Source: JABCPE02 sp963516675
GTDB taxonomy: Bacteria > Bacteroidota > Bacteroidia > Flavobacteriales > Weeksellaceae
Reading direction: 5' to 3'
NCBI GenBank assembly: GCA_963516675.1
Contig: CAUQBH010000002.1
Location: 124,001-188,000, forward strand
DNA length: 64,000 nucleotides
Both the position numbers and the translations under genes were made by a program. The notes under the pieces are model-generated. The model saw only the letters and a list, made by a program, of their open reading frames with translations, searched no databases and was not told the origin of the DNA. Positions 53,541 through 61,933 of the stretch are shown here, one piece after another (the stretch's first letter is position 1; each line of letters starts with the position of its first letter).

Positions 53541-54296
53541 ATGACAGAAAACATCAAAAAGTTACAAGAGTTATTGGACTGCGAGGTCATTCCAGTTGCC
53601 CAAAATACAGACCCAAGACAATTGGTAGAAACTTATCTAAATCTTTGGAAGGAAGGCAAAGAGCAGAAATTCACGCCCGTGATAGTGACGGCGGATGATA
53701 TATTGCTTGAAAAATTTGAAATAGATTTGGAGGATTTGGACTTACCTTTTACAAAGGAAGGCATGAAGACTTATCGCGAAAAAATCCTTGCCGAAGCGCA
53801 GAAACTAAACGGAGCTGACTTCTATAAAGAAGAGAAAAAAGAATTTTTGGGAGAGGTTTCTGTTGATGAAATTCAGTGGGAAGTGCCAGAGGGTGAAGAG
53901 CTGATGTTTAGTGCTTATTTGGATATTGACTATGATGATGAGAGCAAAAGTACGATAAAAAAAGATGTAGTCATCGTAAAACTTCCGGCAGAAAAATCCT
54001 ATGAAGCCTTTGCGTGGCTGCCGATGGGTGGGTTTAATGACTGTCCGCTTCCAGCCGAAATGACCGCGATGGCAAAATATTGGCAAGAAAAACACGGAGC
54101 AGAATTGGCGACAATCACCTATGACACAGCTGAGTTTTACCTAAATCAGCCAGTTTCTGATAAAGAAGTCTTGGTGGAGCTTGCCATAGAGCAGTATCTT
54201 TTTGATGTGGATATCGTGGAGCAGGGCGTGGGCGATGTGGAATCCCTCGTGGAGACGCTTTATCAAAACAAGCAGTGGTATTTTTGGTGGGATTAA
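53541..54296 (+). CDS. DUF4253-family protein
   Basis: A 251-residue soluble protein. The C-terminal half has the marks I associate with DUF4253: FAWLPMGGFNDCPLPAEMT, KYWQEKHGAELATITYDTAEF, the IEQYLFDVDIVEQGVGDVES stretch and the terminal WYFWWD. The N-terminal 75 residues or so are of unknown type. No function is known to me. It is 18 bases after ctlX and followed by a strong hairpin, so it closes this transcription unit. It has no visible link with guanidine chemistry. Confidence 0.85.
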   Translation: MTENIKKLQELLDCEVIPVAQNTDPRQLVETYLNLWKEGKEQKFTPVIVTADDILLEKFEIDLEDLDLPFTKEGMKTYREKILAEAQKLNGADFYKEEKKEFLGEVSVDEIQWEVPEGEELMFSAYLDIDYDDESKSTIKKDVVIVKLPAEKSYEAFAWLPMGGFNDCPLPAEMTAMAKYWQEKHGAELATITYDTAEFYLNQPVSDKEVLVELAIEQYLFDVDIVEQGVGDVESLVETLYQNKQWYFWWD

Positions 54297-54329
54297 ACTA
54301 AAAATGGGAAATATGTAATATCATAAAAG

Positions 54330-54363
54330 TGTTGGGTTTTATTCATATAAAATCCAACATTTT
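54330..54363 (+). terminator. Terminator after the DUF4253 gene
   Basis: A 13-pair stem with one G-T pair (54330-54342 with 54347-54359) and a TCAT loop is followed by TTTT. Its 3' half is part of the 26-base repeat that recurs at 54871. Confidence 0.8.
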
Positions 54364-54373
54364 GATAAATAGG
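54348..54373 (+). repeat. 26-base direct repeat, copy 1
   Basis: Identical over 26 bases to 54871-54896 (starts TAAAATCCAAC, ends AAATAGG). It contains the 3' arm of a terminator and lies 25 bases before a small gene. Confidence 0.9.
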
Positions 54374-54398
54374 ATATAAAGTATAAAACTATAATATA

Positions 54399-54833
54399 AT
54401 GAGAAGAAAAATAAATAAACTACAAATAATGCTAATTTGCTTTTTCCTCATTGGCTGCACCACACAAAAACCGATTTCAGAGATTATTTACTTTTTACCT
54501 TCTTCTGTAAATGAAAAACTTAGTGAAGAAATTAAGAGAAGGGAAAAAGAAGTATATTTAGTATTAGACAAAGGAAATGAAGGAACTTATGTTATTTATA
54601 TGAATAATAAGAATGTATCGGCAGAAAAATTCTGGGTAGAAAATAGCAACAGAAAGGTTTATTTAGAAGGGAAGTTAGTTCCTCTCTATTTTTACTCTGA
54701 TGAATACTTCTCCCATCCACAGGATAACATTCTTAAAAAAATAGAAAAAGAGGAAGAAATAAAAAAACTATTGGTAAATAGAGAAAATTCTTTCCAGATA
54801 AAGTTTGACCTTGCTGGACAAATAGTAGAATAA
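54399..54833 (+). CDS. Small lipoprotein of unknown function
   Basis: A 144-residue lipoprotein. The signal peptide ends in FLIGC, Cys20 being the predicted lipid site. The mature part is rich in Lys, Glu and Asn, with VYLVLDKGNEGTYVIYM in the middle and a charged helix (ILKKIEKEEEIKKLL) near the end. No family recognised. It lies between the two copies of the 26-base repeat, so it and its leader may have arrived with a duplication of the spacer. Very A/T rich. Confidence 0.7.
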   Translation: MRRKINKLQIMLICFFLIGCTTQKPISEIIYFLPSSVNEKLSEEIKRREKEVYLVLDKGNEGTYVIYMNNKNVSAEKFWVENSNRKVYLEGKLVPLYFYSDEYFSHPQDNILKKIEKEEEIKKLLVNRENSFQIKFDLAGQIVE

Positions 54834-54870
54834 GCAGGTAATGTTTTAGATGTGCTTGGTTTAATATGAG

Positions 54871-54896
54871 TAAAATCCAACATTTTGATAAATAGG
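54871..54896 (+). repeat. 26-base direct repeat, copy 2
   Basis: Identical to 54348-54373. The sequence before it (TTGGTTTA, then TAAAATCCAA) still forms a weaker hairpin, so this copy looks like a decayed version of the terminator at 54330. It lies 30 bases before the next small gene. Confidence 0.9.
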
Positions 54897-54926
54897 GAAT
54901 AAAGCAAATTATTCAAATAAAAAATA

Positions 54927-55244
54927 ATGAAAAAGAAGAAAACAATTATAAAGAGAATTATAGTTATATTACTTCTAATATTTCTTGTGTATTTAGAGAG
55001 AAATGTTCTAATATATAGACCTCTCCTAGAATTCTTTCCTAGAAAAACAATTAAAGGAGTTGTTATTCCTGAAAAGAAATATTACAAAGGTTCACAATTT
55101 ACAGGATTTTTCTCTTACTATTATCAATTCAAAATAAATGGAGAATCATATAAAAACCCAACTTATGATAGCCTTTATAATGTTGGAGATAGCGTTTTGA
55201 TAGAATATAATAAATATTTCCCTCTAATGAACAGAATAAAATAA
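54927..55244 (+). CDS. Small membrane-anchored protein of unknown function
   Basis: A 105-residue protein with a basic start (MKKKKTIIKR) and one membrane segment at about residues 10-25. The rest is a short soluble domain rich in Tyr, with GFFSYYYQFKINGESYKNPTY (positions about 60-80) and GDSVLIEYNKYFP at the end. This last pattern recalls DUF3592-like or small OB-type extracytoplasmic domains, but I cannot name a family. It lies behind the second copy of the 26-base repeat and before a strong terminator. Confidence 0.65.
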   Translation: MKKKKTIIKRIIVILLLIFLVYLERNVLIYRPLLEFFPRKTIKGVVIPEKKYYKGSQFTGFFSYYYQFKINGESYKNPTYDSLYNVGDSVLIEYNKYFPLMNRIK

Positions 55245-55282
55245 CGGGTAATATTCCAAATATATTTTTCACTCACAATAAA

Positions 55283-55315
55283 AAAATCTCCTTATCATTT
55301 TGATAAGGAGATTTT
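55283..55315. terminator. Bidirectional terminator between the small gene and aroQ
   Basis: A perfect 15-pair stem (55283-55297 with 55301-55315) with a three-base loop, A-run before and T-run after, lies between convergent genes. Confidence 0.9.
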
Positions 55316-55331
55316 AGTTAAATTAAAAACT

Positions 55332-55739
55332 TTATTTCAAACTTAAAATAGCCAGTCGGTAACCATCTAGCCCAAATCCAGAGATGACACCGCTGCAATG
55401 AGCCGCAGTTACCGATTTTTGCCTAAATTCTTCTCTTGCATAGATGTTGCTGATATGGACTTCTATTTTTGGTTTTTGAATGTTTCTGAGACAATCCGCA
55501 ATCGCATAGGAGTAATGAGTATAAGCAGCAGGATTGATGATAAGAGCTTCGTAATCATCTTCTTGCAGTCTGTTGATGATTTCTCCTTCTACATTGGACT
55601 GGAAAAATAGAATTTCATCTTCGGGAAATTTTTCCTTTAGATTTTCTAAAAAATCAGCCATAGAAACCGTTCCATAGATTTCAGGTTCACGAGTTCCGAG
55701 GAGGTTCAGGTTAGGGCCATTGACGATTAGAATTTTCAT
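55332..55739 (-). CDS. aroQ: 3-dehydroquinate dehydratase, type II
   Basis: The third step of the shikimate pathway. It has 135 residues, slightly short of the usual 145-150. NGPNLNLLGTREPEIYG carries the catalytic Tyr22 and the flexible Arg loop. NPAAYTHYSYAI and EVHISNIYAREEFRQ hold the substrate-binding Asn, Ser and His residues. It follows lon by 4 bases on the minus strand, so it is probably transcribed with it. Confidence 0.95.
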   Translation of the reverse strand: MKILIVNGPNLNLLGTREPEIYGTVSMADFLENLKEKFPEDEILFFQSNVEGEIINRLQEDDYEALIINPAAYTHYSYAIADCLRNIQKPKIEVHISNIYAREEFRQKSVTAAHCSGVISGFGLDGYRLAILSLK

Positions 55740-55743
55740 ACCT

Positions 55744-58146
55744 TTATTTTTTTTCTAAAGCTAAATCTACTACTTCTTTCATCGTTTTCACATAATGGAT
55801 TTTCAAATCCTTGAAATAATCTCCCTTGATGTCTTCCACATCTTTTCTGTTTTCCTCGCAGAGAATTACTTCTTTCACGCCTGAGCGAACCGCTGCTAAG
55901 AGTTTTTCCTTAATTCCTCCTACAGGAAGCACTTTTCCTCTCAGGGTGATTTCGCCTGTCATCGCTAGATGAGGTCTTACTTTTCGGTTGGTATAGCTGG
56001 ATACCATGGAGGTAAGCATCGCGATTCCCGCAGAAGGGCCGTCTTTCGGTGTAGCACCTTCTGGGACATGGATATGGATGTTTTTGCTTTCTAAATCCTC
56101 CGCGTCTATTCCCAGTTCCTTGTGTTTTGCTTTGATGTATTCCAAGGCCAAAGTAGCACTTTCTTTCATCACCGCTCCTAGATTTCCTGTCATGCTGAGA
56201 GTTCCTTTCCCATTGGATAAAATACTCTCAATGAACAAAATATCTCCTCCCACACTTGTCCAAGCCAGACCTGTCACTACGCCTGTTTCATTGGTAGTTT
56301 CAGAAACAGCTTTGTTCATAGGAACGCCTAAAATTTCATCAATTTTTTTGATGCTGATTTTAGGGTCGTACTCTTTATTCATCGTGATTTGTAGAGCCAC
56401 CCAGCGGGCAATAGCTGCCAAGTTTTTCTCTAATCTTCTCACGCCGCTTTCCCTTGTATGGGCTTCTATGATGTGTTTTAGTTCTTTTGAACCTAATTTT
56501 AATTCTTGCGCAGACAGCCCGTGTTCGTGGATTTGTTTTTTCAGCAGGTGTCTTTTAGCGATTTCTACTTTTTCCTCCAAAGTATATCCCGAAAGATTGA
56601 TGATTTCCATTCGGTCAAGCAGTGCCCTTTGGATGGTAGAAAGGCTGTTCGCTGTGGCGATGAACATTACCTTTGATAAGTCATAGCCTATTTCTAAATA
56701 ATTATCGTAAAAATTGTTATTCTGTTCAGGGTCAAGGACTTCCAACAGGGCAGAAGATGGGTCTCCGTGAGTTCCCGTGCCGAGCTTGTCTATCTCATCC
56801 AAAACGATGACAGGATTAGATGTTCCAGCCTTTTTGATGGATTGGAGAATACGCCCAGCCATGGCACCAATGTAGGTTTTTCTGTGTCCTCGTATCTCGC
56901 TCTCGTCGTGCAGACCGCCCAAAGAAAGGCGAATGTATTTTCTTCCCAAAGCATCTGCTACTGACTTTCCTAAGGAAGTTTTTCCCACACCAGGAGGCCC
57001 TACAAGGCAGAGAATAGGCGATTTCATATTGTTTTTAAGTTTCAGAACGGCCATGTGTTCCAAGACTCTTTTCTTGATGTCTTCCAGCCCAAAGTGGTCT
57101 CTGTTGAGAACAGCCTCGGCCTTTGGAAGGTCAAAAGTATCTTTGGTATAATTTTCCCAAGGCAGGTCTGTGAAGAAATCCAGATAATTTCTCTGTACAT
57201 TATAGTCAGGCGAGTTCGGATTGTGCCTTTGTAGACGGTTGATTTCCTTATTGAAATGATTTTCTATTTCCTCACTCCATTTTATCTTTTTTGCTTTGGC
57301 TTTCAGCTCTTCTATATCATTTTCTGTGCCTCCGCCCAGCTCTTCCTGAATGGTTTTAATCTGCTGATTTAGAAAATATTCCCTCTGATGTTTGTCTAAT
57401 TCTTTGGTTGTTTTCTGATGGATTTTATTTCTTAATTCCAGTTTTTTGAAATCTTCTTGCAGGAGTTCATAGCATTTTTTTGCACGAATGGAAAGACTTT
57501 TTTCTTCCAGCAGTTTTTGTTTATTTACTGTTGAAAAATTACCATTCACGCAGATGAAATTCAGCAAATCTTCTGCTCCATCTATGTTTTTAATAGCGAA
57601 ATTAGCCGTGTTAGGAATGTTCGGGTCTAGCTCTATTATTTTTATTGCTAAATCTTTGATGTTGTCTATCAGGGCATAAAATTCCTCTTTGTTCTTCGGC
57701 GAAGAATCTCTCATTTTCTGTATTTCCGCTCTGAAAAACGGCTCTGTAGAAATGTAGTTTTTCACACGGAAACGGTGCACACCACGAGTGATGGCGGTGA
57801 TATTTCCATTAGGAAGTTTGATGATTTTGATAATCCTTGAAATCGTCCCTATGGAGTTCAAATCACCGATTTTTGGTGTTTCTATATCAGAGTTTTTCTG
57901 ACAGATGACACCTATGTATTCCTTGTTATTATAGGCATCTTCCAGCAGTTTTATAGATTTGCCTCTTCCAGCAGTGATGGGAATCACCACATTGGGAAAC
58001 ATCACCATATTTTTCACAGGCAAAATGGGAAAAGACTCCTGCTCCTCCTTCGGCTGTTCGTTTTTATCGTGAATTTCTTCGGCTATAACACTGAAACCTT
58101 CATCCATAAGACTTTCAAAAGAGATATCTTCAAATTCTTCTATCAT
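55744..58146 (-). CDS. lon: ATP-dependent protease Lon
   Basis: A cytosolic AAA+ protease of 800 residues that degrades misfolded and regulatory proteins. The N-terminal LON substrate-binding domain (about 38-240) begins FPILPVKNMVMFP. Walker A GPPGVGKT is at 383-390, followed by VLDEIDKLG. The peptidase domain has Ser705 in PKDGPSAG and Lys748 in GIKEK as the catalytic pair. It has the typical LonA layout. No standard promoter was found; instead a palindrome lies 27 bases before the ATG, consistent with special regulation. Confidence 0.97.
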   Translation of the reverse strand: MIEEFEDISFESLMDEGFSVIAEEIHDKNEQPKEEQESFPILPVKNMVMFPNVVIPITAGRGKSIKLLEDAYNNKEYIGVICQKNSDIETPKIGDLNSIGTISRIIKIIKLPNGNITAITRGVHRFRVKNYISTEPFFRAEIQKMRDSSPKNKEEFYALIDNIKDLAIKIIELDPNIPNTANFAIKNIDGAEDLLNFICVNGNFSTVNKQKLLEEKSLSIRAKKCYELLQEDFKKLELRNKIHQKTTKELDKHQREYFLNQQIKTIQEELGGGTENDIEELKAKAKKIKWSEEIENHFNKEINRLQRHNPNSPDYNVQRNYLDFFTDLPWENYTKDTFDLPKAEAVLNRDHFGLEDIKKRVLEHMAVLKLKNNMKSPILCLVGPPGVGKTSLGKSVADALGRKYIRLSLGGLHDESEIRGHRKTYIGAMAGRILQSIKKAGTSNPVIVLDEIDKLGTGTHGDPSSALLEVLDPEQNNNFYDNYLEIGYDLSKVMFIATANSLSTIQRALLDRMEIINLSGYTLEEKVEIAKRHLLKKQIHEHGLSAQELKLGSKELKHIIEAHTRESGVRRLEKNLAAIARWVALQITMNKEYDPKISIKKIDEILGVPMNKAVSETTNETGVVTGLAWTSVGGDILFIESILSNGKGTLSMTGNLGAVMKESATLALEYIKAKHKELGIDAEDLESKNIHIHVPEGATPKDGPSAGIAMLTSMVSSYTNRKVRPHLAMTGEITLRGKVLPVGGIKEKLLAAVRSGVKEVILCEENRKDVEDIKGDYFKDLKIHYVKTMKEVVDLALEKK

Positions 58147-58172
58147 AATTTTATTAAAACTAAAAGATTAAA

Positions 58173-58185
58173 TGACAAAATGTCA
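58173..58185. promoter_or_regulatory. Palindrome upstream of lon, candidate operator
   Basis: TGACA-AAA-TGTCA is a perfect inverted repeat of five bases each side of a three-base centre, 27 bases upstream of the lon ATG. Its place fits a repressor or activator site for lon. It is not the CIRCE element. The binding protein is unknown. Confidence 0.45.
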
Positions 58186-58263
58186 CTTTGGTGTTTCTTG
58201 TTTTTTCATTGATTTAAATAAAAAAACAGTCTCTCATATGGCACAATTCCTATGCCAAGAAAT

Positions 58264-58293
58264 TTTCGCGACAAAAATGCATAAATATCTTTA
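58264..58293 (+). promoter_or_regulatory. Possible promoter of the ACC deaminase-like gene
   Basis: TTTC (58264-58267) and TATCTTTA (58286-58293) are each one base from the consensus boxes, spaced by 18 bases. The ATG lies 30 bases downstream. Confidence 0.4.
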
Positions 58294-58323
58294 AATTCAA
58301 ATAAAAATTCCGAAATTTGTATT

Positions 58324-59238
58324 ATGGAGGTTGATAAAGTGCACATTCCCATAGTAGATATTCCGCTGGAAGGAGGAGTAAAATTGTCCGTCAAACGCGA
58401 GGATTTGGTTCATCCGCAGATTTCGGGTAATAAGTATTGGAAAATGTTTTATAATGTAAAGACATACCTTGCCCGAGAGGTGAAAAATCCTTTGATAATT
58501 ACTTTTGGGGGGGCATATTCTAATCATATCGCTGCGGCATCTGCTGTTGGAGAAAAATACAATATTAAAACTCTGGGCGTTATCCGTGGGGAGGAGTTGG
58601 AGAATAACAGGCAGGGAAATCTCACGCTGGAAGATGCACAGAGGAGAGGAATGGATTTTTTGTTCGTTACCAGAGAGGCATACAGAGACAAGGAAAAAAT
58701 CACCAGAGACTTGCAGGAAAAATTTCCCGAGGCTCTTATTGTTCCCGAAGGCGGAACTAATGAACTGGCTGTGGAAGGGGTGAAACATATGCTGGATGAG
58801 CGGACAAAAGAATTTGATTATATTTGCACCGCGGTTGGGACAGGGGGAACCATTTCGGGCTTGTCCAAATTTGCAGAAGAACACCAGAAAATATTGGGGT
58901 TCAAGGTGGTGGATGACCCTACTTTGGAGGAAAGAATCCAAGAGCTGAGCGGAAGGAAGAATTTTACCCTCTTTGATGCTCATGATGGCAGATATGGAAA
59001 AATCATAGATGAAAATATTCAGTTTATCAATGATTTTTATGAGCGGTATGATGTCCCTCTCGACCCGATATACACAGGGAAAATGATGAGAAATCTTATG
59101 AAACTGATACAGGAAGGATATTTCCCACAGGGTAGCAGGATTTTAGCATTTCATACAGGAGGATTGCAGGGGATTTTAGGGGCAAATGAATGGTTAAAAA
59201 AGACAAAAAAAGAACTAATCAAAATAAAATTTAACTAA
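58324..59238 (+). CDS. ACC deaminase/D-cysteine desulfhydrase-family PLP enzyme
   Basis: A fold-type II PLP enzyme of 304 residues. The internal aldimine lysine is Lys37 in ISGNKYWK. TFGGAYSNHIAA binds the substrate carboxylate, and the phosphate loop is GTGGTISGL. Members act on D-cysteine or 1-aminocyclopropane-1-carboxylate, and the two activities cannot be told apart by eye; for flavobacteria D-cysteine desulfhydrase seems likelier. It is divergent from lon and stands 2 bases before the glucosaminidase gene. The start follows a very A/T-rich leader. Confidence 0.88.
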   Translation: MEVDKVHIPIVDIPLEGGVKLSVKREDLVHPQISGNKYWKMFYNVKTYLAREVKNPLIITFGGAYSNHIAAASAVGEKYNIKTLGVIRGEELENNRQGNLTLEDAQRRGMDFLFVTREAYRDKEKITRDLQEKFPEALIVPEGGTNELAVEGVKHMLDERTKEFDYICTAVGTGGTISGLSKFAEEHQKILGFKVVDDPTLEERIQELSGRKNFTLFDAHDGRYGKIIDENIQFINDFYERYDVPLDPIYTGKMMRNLMKLIQEGYFPQGSRILAFHTGGLQGILGANEWLKKTKKELIKIKFN

Positions 59239-59240
59239 AA

Positions 59241-60389
59241 ATGAAAAAATTATTGTGTTTATTATCAGTAGCAGGTTTAGGGCTGTTTTCTCACGCTCAG
59301 GATTGGAAAACAGATGACCAATACATCCAGAATTTCGCTAAATATGCAGTGGAAGAGATGGAGCTGTATAAAATTCCAGCAAGTATCAAACTTGCACAGG
59401 GGATTTTGGAAACAGGAGGAGGACAGAGCCGTTTGGCAAAAGAAGGGAAAAACCACTTTGGGATAAAATGTAAGGAAAACTGGACAGGAAAAACAATGAA
59501 ACACACAGATGATGCACCAAATGAGTGTTTCCGTGTGTATGATGACCCAAGGGAATCTTACAGAGACCATTCTTTGTTTTTGACAACGAGAAAGTATTAT
59601 GTAGGACTTTTTAAATTGGATATCAAAGATTACAAAGGCTGGGCGTATGGGCTTAAAAAGGCTGGATATGCTACCAATCCTAGATATGCGCAGATTCTGA
59701 TAAACAGAATAGAAAAATACAGACTGCATGAATTTGATAATATAAAATCTCATGAAGTTTCTGCAAAACTGAAAGAATTGTATCCAGAGTATAAATCTGA
59801 AAATCAAGAAATTAGAAATCAAGAGCCAGTTAAGGAAAAATCCACAAAAGAGGAAGTGAGAACTGAGCCTGTACTGCGCGAAGAAAAAGTAAAAGAACCT
59901 GTAGTTCAAAAGCCAGAAACAAAACAGGAAACAGAAATATCTAAGCCAGAAGTAGAATCTGGTAAAAAAAAAGAACCAGAGCTACACAAGTACGAAGAAG
60001 GAAGGCTCACAGAAGAAGCCGTTCTGCATAGTCTAAACGAGAGGAATCATCCTAATTCAAATCTGAAATATGTGGTTTTGGGAGGAGATATCTCTCTTTC
60101 TGCTTTGGCGAAAAAATATAATCTTAGAGTGAGCGACCTGAAAGATTATAATGATTTAAAAACATCTGATTTGAAAAAAAATCAGATTGTTTTTTTAGAG
60201 CCTAAAAAATCTTATGGAAGTCAAGAAACACATACCGTTAGAAAAGGCGAAAAGATGTATGATATTTCCCAGAAATATGGGATAAAACTAAAGTATTTGT
60301 ATCTAAAAAATAGAATGGAGGAGGAACAAGAACCAAAAGAGGGACAGGTGCTTTACCTTCAAAATAAAAAGCCAATAAGGGAGAGATAA
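59241..60389 (+). CDS. Exported glucosaminidase with two LysM domains
   Basis: A peptidoglycan hydrolase of 382 residues. A signal peptide (1-19, ending SHAQ) precedes a glucosaminidase domain (about 25-165); the catalytic Glu57 lies in GILETGGG, followed by NHFGIKCKE. A Glu/Lys/Pro-rich linker (about 190-255) leads to two LysM modules (about 268-318 and 330-378) that bind the glycan. It probably cleaves GlcNAc-MurNAc bonds during growth or division. Its stop codon lies within the terminator stem. Confidence 0.93.
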   Translation: MKKLLCLLSVAGLGLFSHAQDWKTDDQYIQNFAKYAVEEMELYKIPASIKLAQGILETGGGQSRLAKEGKNHFGIKCKENWTGKTMKHTDDAPNECFRVYDDPRESYRDHSLFLTTRKYYVGLFKLDIKDYKGWAYGLKKAGYATNPRYAQILINRIEKYRLHEFDNIKSHEVSAKLKELYPEYKSENQEIRNQEPVKEKSTKEEVRTEPVLREEKVKEPVVQKPETKQETEISKPEVESGKKKEPELHKYEEGRLTEEAVLHSLNERNHPNSNLKYVVLGGDISLSALAKKYNLRVSDLKDYNDLKTSDLKKNQIVFLEPKKSYGSQETHTVRKGEKMYDISQKYGIKLKYLYLKNRMEEEQEPKEGQVLYLQNKKPIRER

Positions 60390-60406
60390 TGTTCTCCCTC
60401 TTTTTT
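60378..60406 (+). terminator. Terminator after the glucosaminidase gene
   Basis: AGGGAGA (60378-60384) pairs with TCTCCCT (60393-60399), with an eight-base loop and a T-run after. The stop codon of the gene sits in the loop. Confidence 0.85.
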
Positions 60407-61044
60407 TATGGAATGTTCAGATATTTGTGCGTTTGTACGGAAGCTATCCATTTAGGATTTTGTAGAATGTAATCTGTTATTTTTGGATAGTTTTGCTCCC
60501 TTTTGCTCCATTCAGACTGCAGGTATAGTTTGCATTTTTCTGATACTTTGGCAGCTTGTTCTTCAGCGAATTTGAAATCGTGATTGTTGAAAATAACCAC
60601 TTTCAGCTCATCAGCCATTTGATAAATTTCTTCTTTTGGAAGTTTTACTTTCTTGGGCGAAAGAGTAATCCAGTCAATATGTCCTCTTAGATTGTGCGAG
60701 CCAGAGGTTTCCACATGAATCGTACAGCCTAATTCTTTTAGTTTTTTTGTTAAAATATTCAAATCCCACATCAGAGGCTCGCCGCCTGTGATGATTATAG
60801 TTTTGCAGTGTTTAGCCGCTATGGCAGCGATTTCTTCTGCATCCATTAACGGATGAAGTGTGGCATCCCAGCTTTCTTTGACATCACACCAGTGGCATCC
60901 TACATCACAGCCGCCTAAACGAATGAAGTAAGCCGCCCTGCCAGAGTGGGCGCCTTCACCTTGAATAGTATAAAAATGCTCCATAACAGGGAGCATTTTA
61001 CCTTGATTTAATAATATTTTTTGTTCACTACTAAAATCTGACAT
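60406..61044 (-). CDS. queE: 7-carboxy-7-deazaguanine synthase QueE
   Basis: A radical SAM enzyme of the queuosine/preQ0 pathway that rearranges 6-carboxytetrahydropterin. It has 212 residues. The cluster-binding cysteines are C46, C50 and C53 in GGCDVGCHWCD, and IITGGEPLMW is the SAM-binding strand. It is 10 bases after folD on the same strand. Other queuosine genes are not in the window. Confidence 0.93.
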   Translation of the reverse strand: MSDFSSEQKILLNQGKMLPVMEHFYTIQGEGAHSGRAAYFIRLGGCDVGCHWCDVKESWDATLHPLMDAEEIAAIAAKHCKTIIITGGEPLMWDLNILTKKLKELGCTIHVETSGSHNLRGHIDWITLSPKKVKLPKEEIYQMADELKVVIFNNHDFKFAEEQAAKVSEKCKLYLQSEWSKREQNYPKITDYILQNPKWIASVQTHKYLNIP

Positions 61045-61054
61045 TTTTCACTCA

Positions 61055-61918
61055 CTATTTTTTATAAGCTAAAAGCGTATTTTTCATCAGCATGGCTCTA
61101 GTCATAGGGCCTACGCCACCAGGAACAGGCGTTATAAAACTTGCCTTCTTTTCGCATGCTTCAAAATCTACATCTCCTACTAAATGATAACCTCTCTCGC
61201 TGTCATCATTCACTCTGGTAATTCCTACATCTATAACCACGGCGCCTTCTTTTATCATATCTTCTTTTAGATAATTAGGAATACCTAATGCTACGATGAC
61301 AATGTCTGCCTTTTGGGTATATTCTTCGATATTAGGCGTATGGCTGTGGATGAGCGTTACTGTGGCATCAGTTCCTTTGGCACTCATCAGAATACTCATA
61401 GGACGGCCAACGATTCTGCTTCGGCCGATAACTACGCATTTTTTTCCTTTGGTGTCAATGTTATATCTCTCCAAAAGCTGCATAATCCCAAATGGAGTAG
61501 CAGGCAGAAGAGAGTCCATTTCTAAAGCCATTTTCCCAAAGTTTTCTGGGTGGAAGCCATCCACATCCTTTTTAGGGTCGATAGCCATGATGATTTTTTC
61601 TTGGTCTATACCTTTGGGAAGAGGAAGCTGCACGATGAATCCATCTATTTCCTCGTTCTCGTTTAGTTTTTTTATTTCTTCTAAAAGTTCATTTTCACAA
61701 ATTGTGTCAGGGAATTTTAGCAATGATGAGGTAAATCCCACTTCTTTACAATCCTTGACTTTGCTATTTACATAGGCTTTGCTGGCTCCATTTTCTCCTA
61801 CCAGTATAGCTGCCAGGTGAGGTGCTTTTTTGCCGCTCTGTACTATTTTCGTAACTTCTTCTTTTATCTCTTGTTTTATTTTCTGAGAAACATTCAGTCC
61901 ATCTAAAATTTCAGCCAT
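61055..61918 (-). CDS. folD: Methylenetetrahydrofolate dehydrogenase/cyclohydrolase FolD
   Basis: A bifunctional enzyme of one-carbon metabolism, 287 residues. The catalytic lysine lies in AYVNSKVKDCKEVGF. QLPLPKGIDQ and DVDGFHPENFGKM are the substrate-site motifs, and VIGRSRIVGRPMS is the dinucleotide-binding loop. PGGVGPMTRAML near the C-terminus completes the signature. It lies 15 bases after rpoN. Confidence 0.96.
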   Translation of the reverse strand: MAEILDGLNVSQKIKQEIKEEVTKIVQSGKKAPHLAAILVGENGASKAYVNSKVKDCKEVGFTSSLLKFPDTICENELLEEIKKLNENEEIDGFIVQLPLPKGIDQEKIIMAIDPKKDVDGFHPENFGKMALEMDSLLPATPFGIMQLLERYNIDTKGKKCVVIGRSRIVGRPMSILMSAKGTDATVTLIHSHTPNIEEYTQKADIVIVALGIPNYLKEDMIKEGAVVIDVGITRVNDDSERGYHLVGDVDFEACEKKASFITPVPGGVGPMTRAMLMKNTLLAYKK

Positions 61919-61933
61919 AATATTATTAGTTTT

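Noticed and set aside
56006..56686. 226-codon frame on the plus strand opposite lon
   Set aside because: It lies wholly antisense to the conserved peptidase and ATPase regions of lon, with no family pattern or promoter; a shadow frame.
58297..58983. 228-codon frame opposite the PLP enzyme gene
   Set aside because: The opposite strand has full active-site motifs; this frame has none.
59277..59909. 210-codon hydrophobic frame opposite the glucosaminidase
   Set aside because: Hydrophobicity arises from reading Lys/Glu-rich codons in antisense (Phe, Leu); not a real membrane protein.
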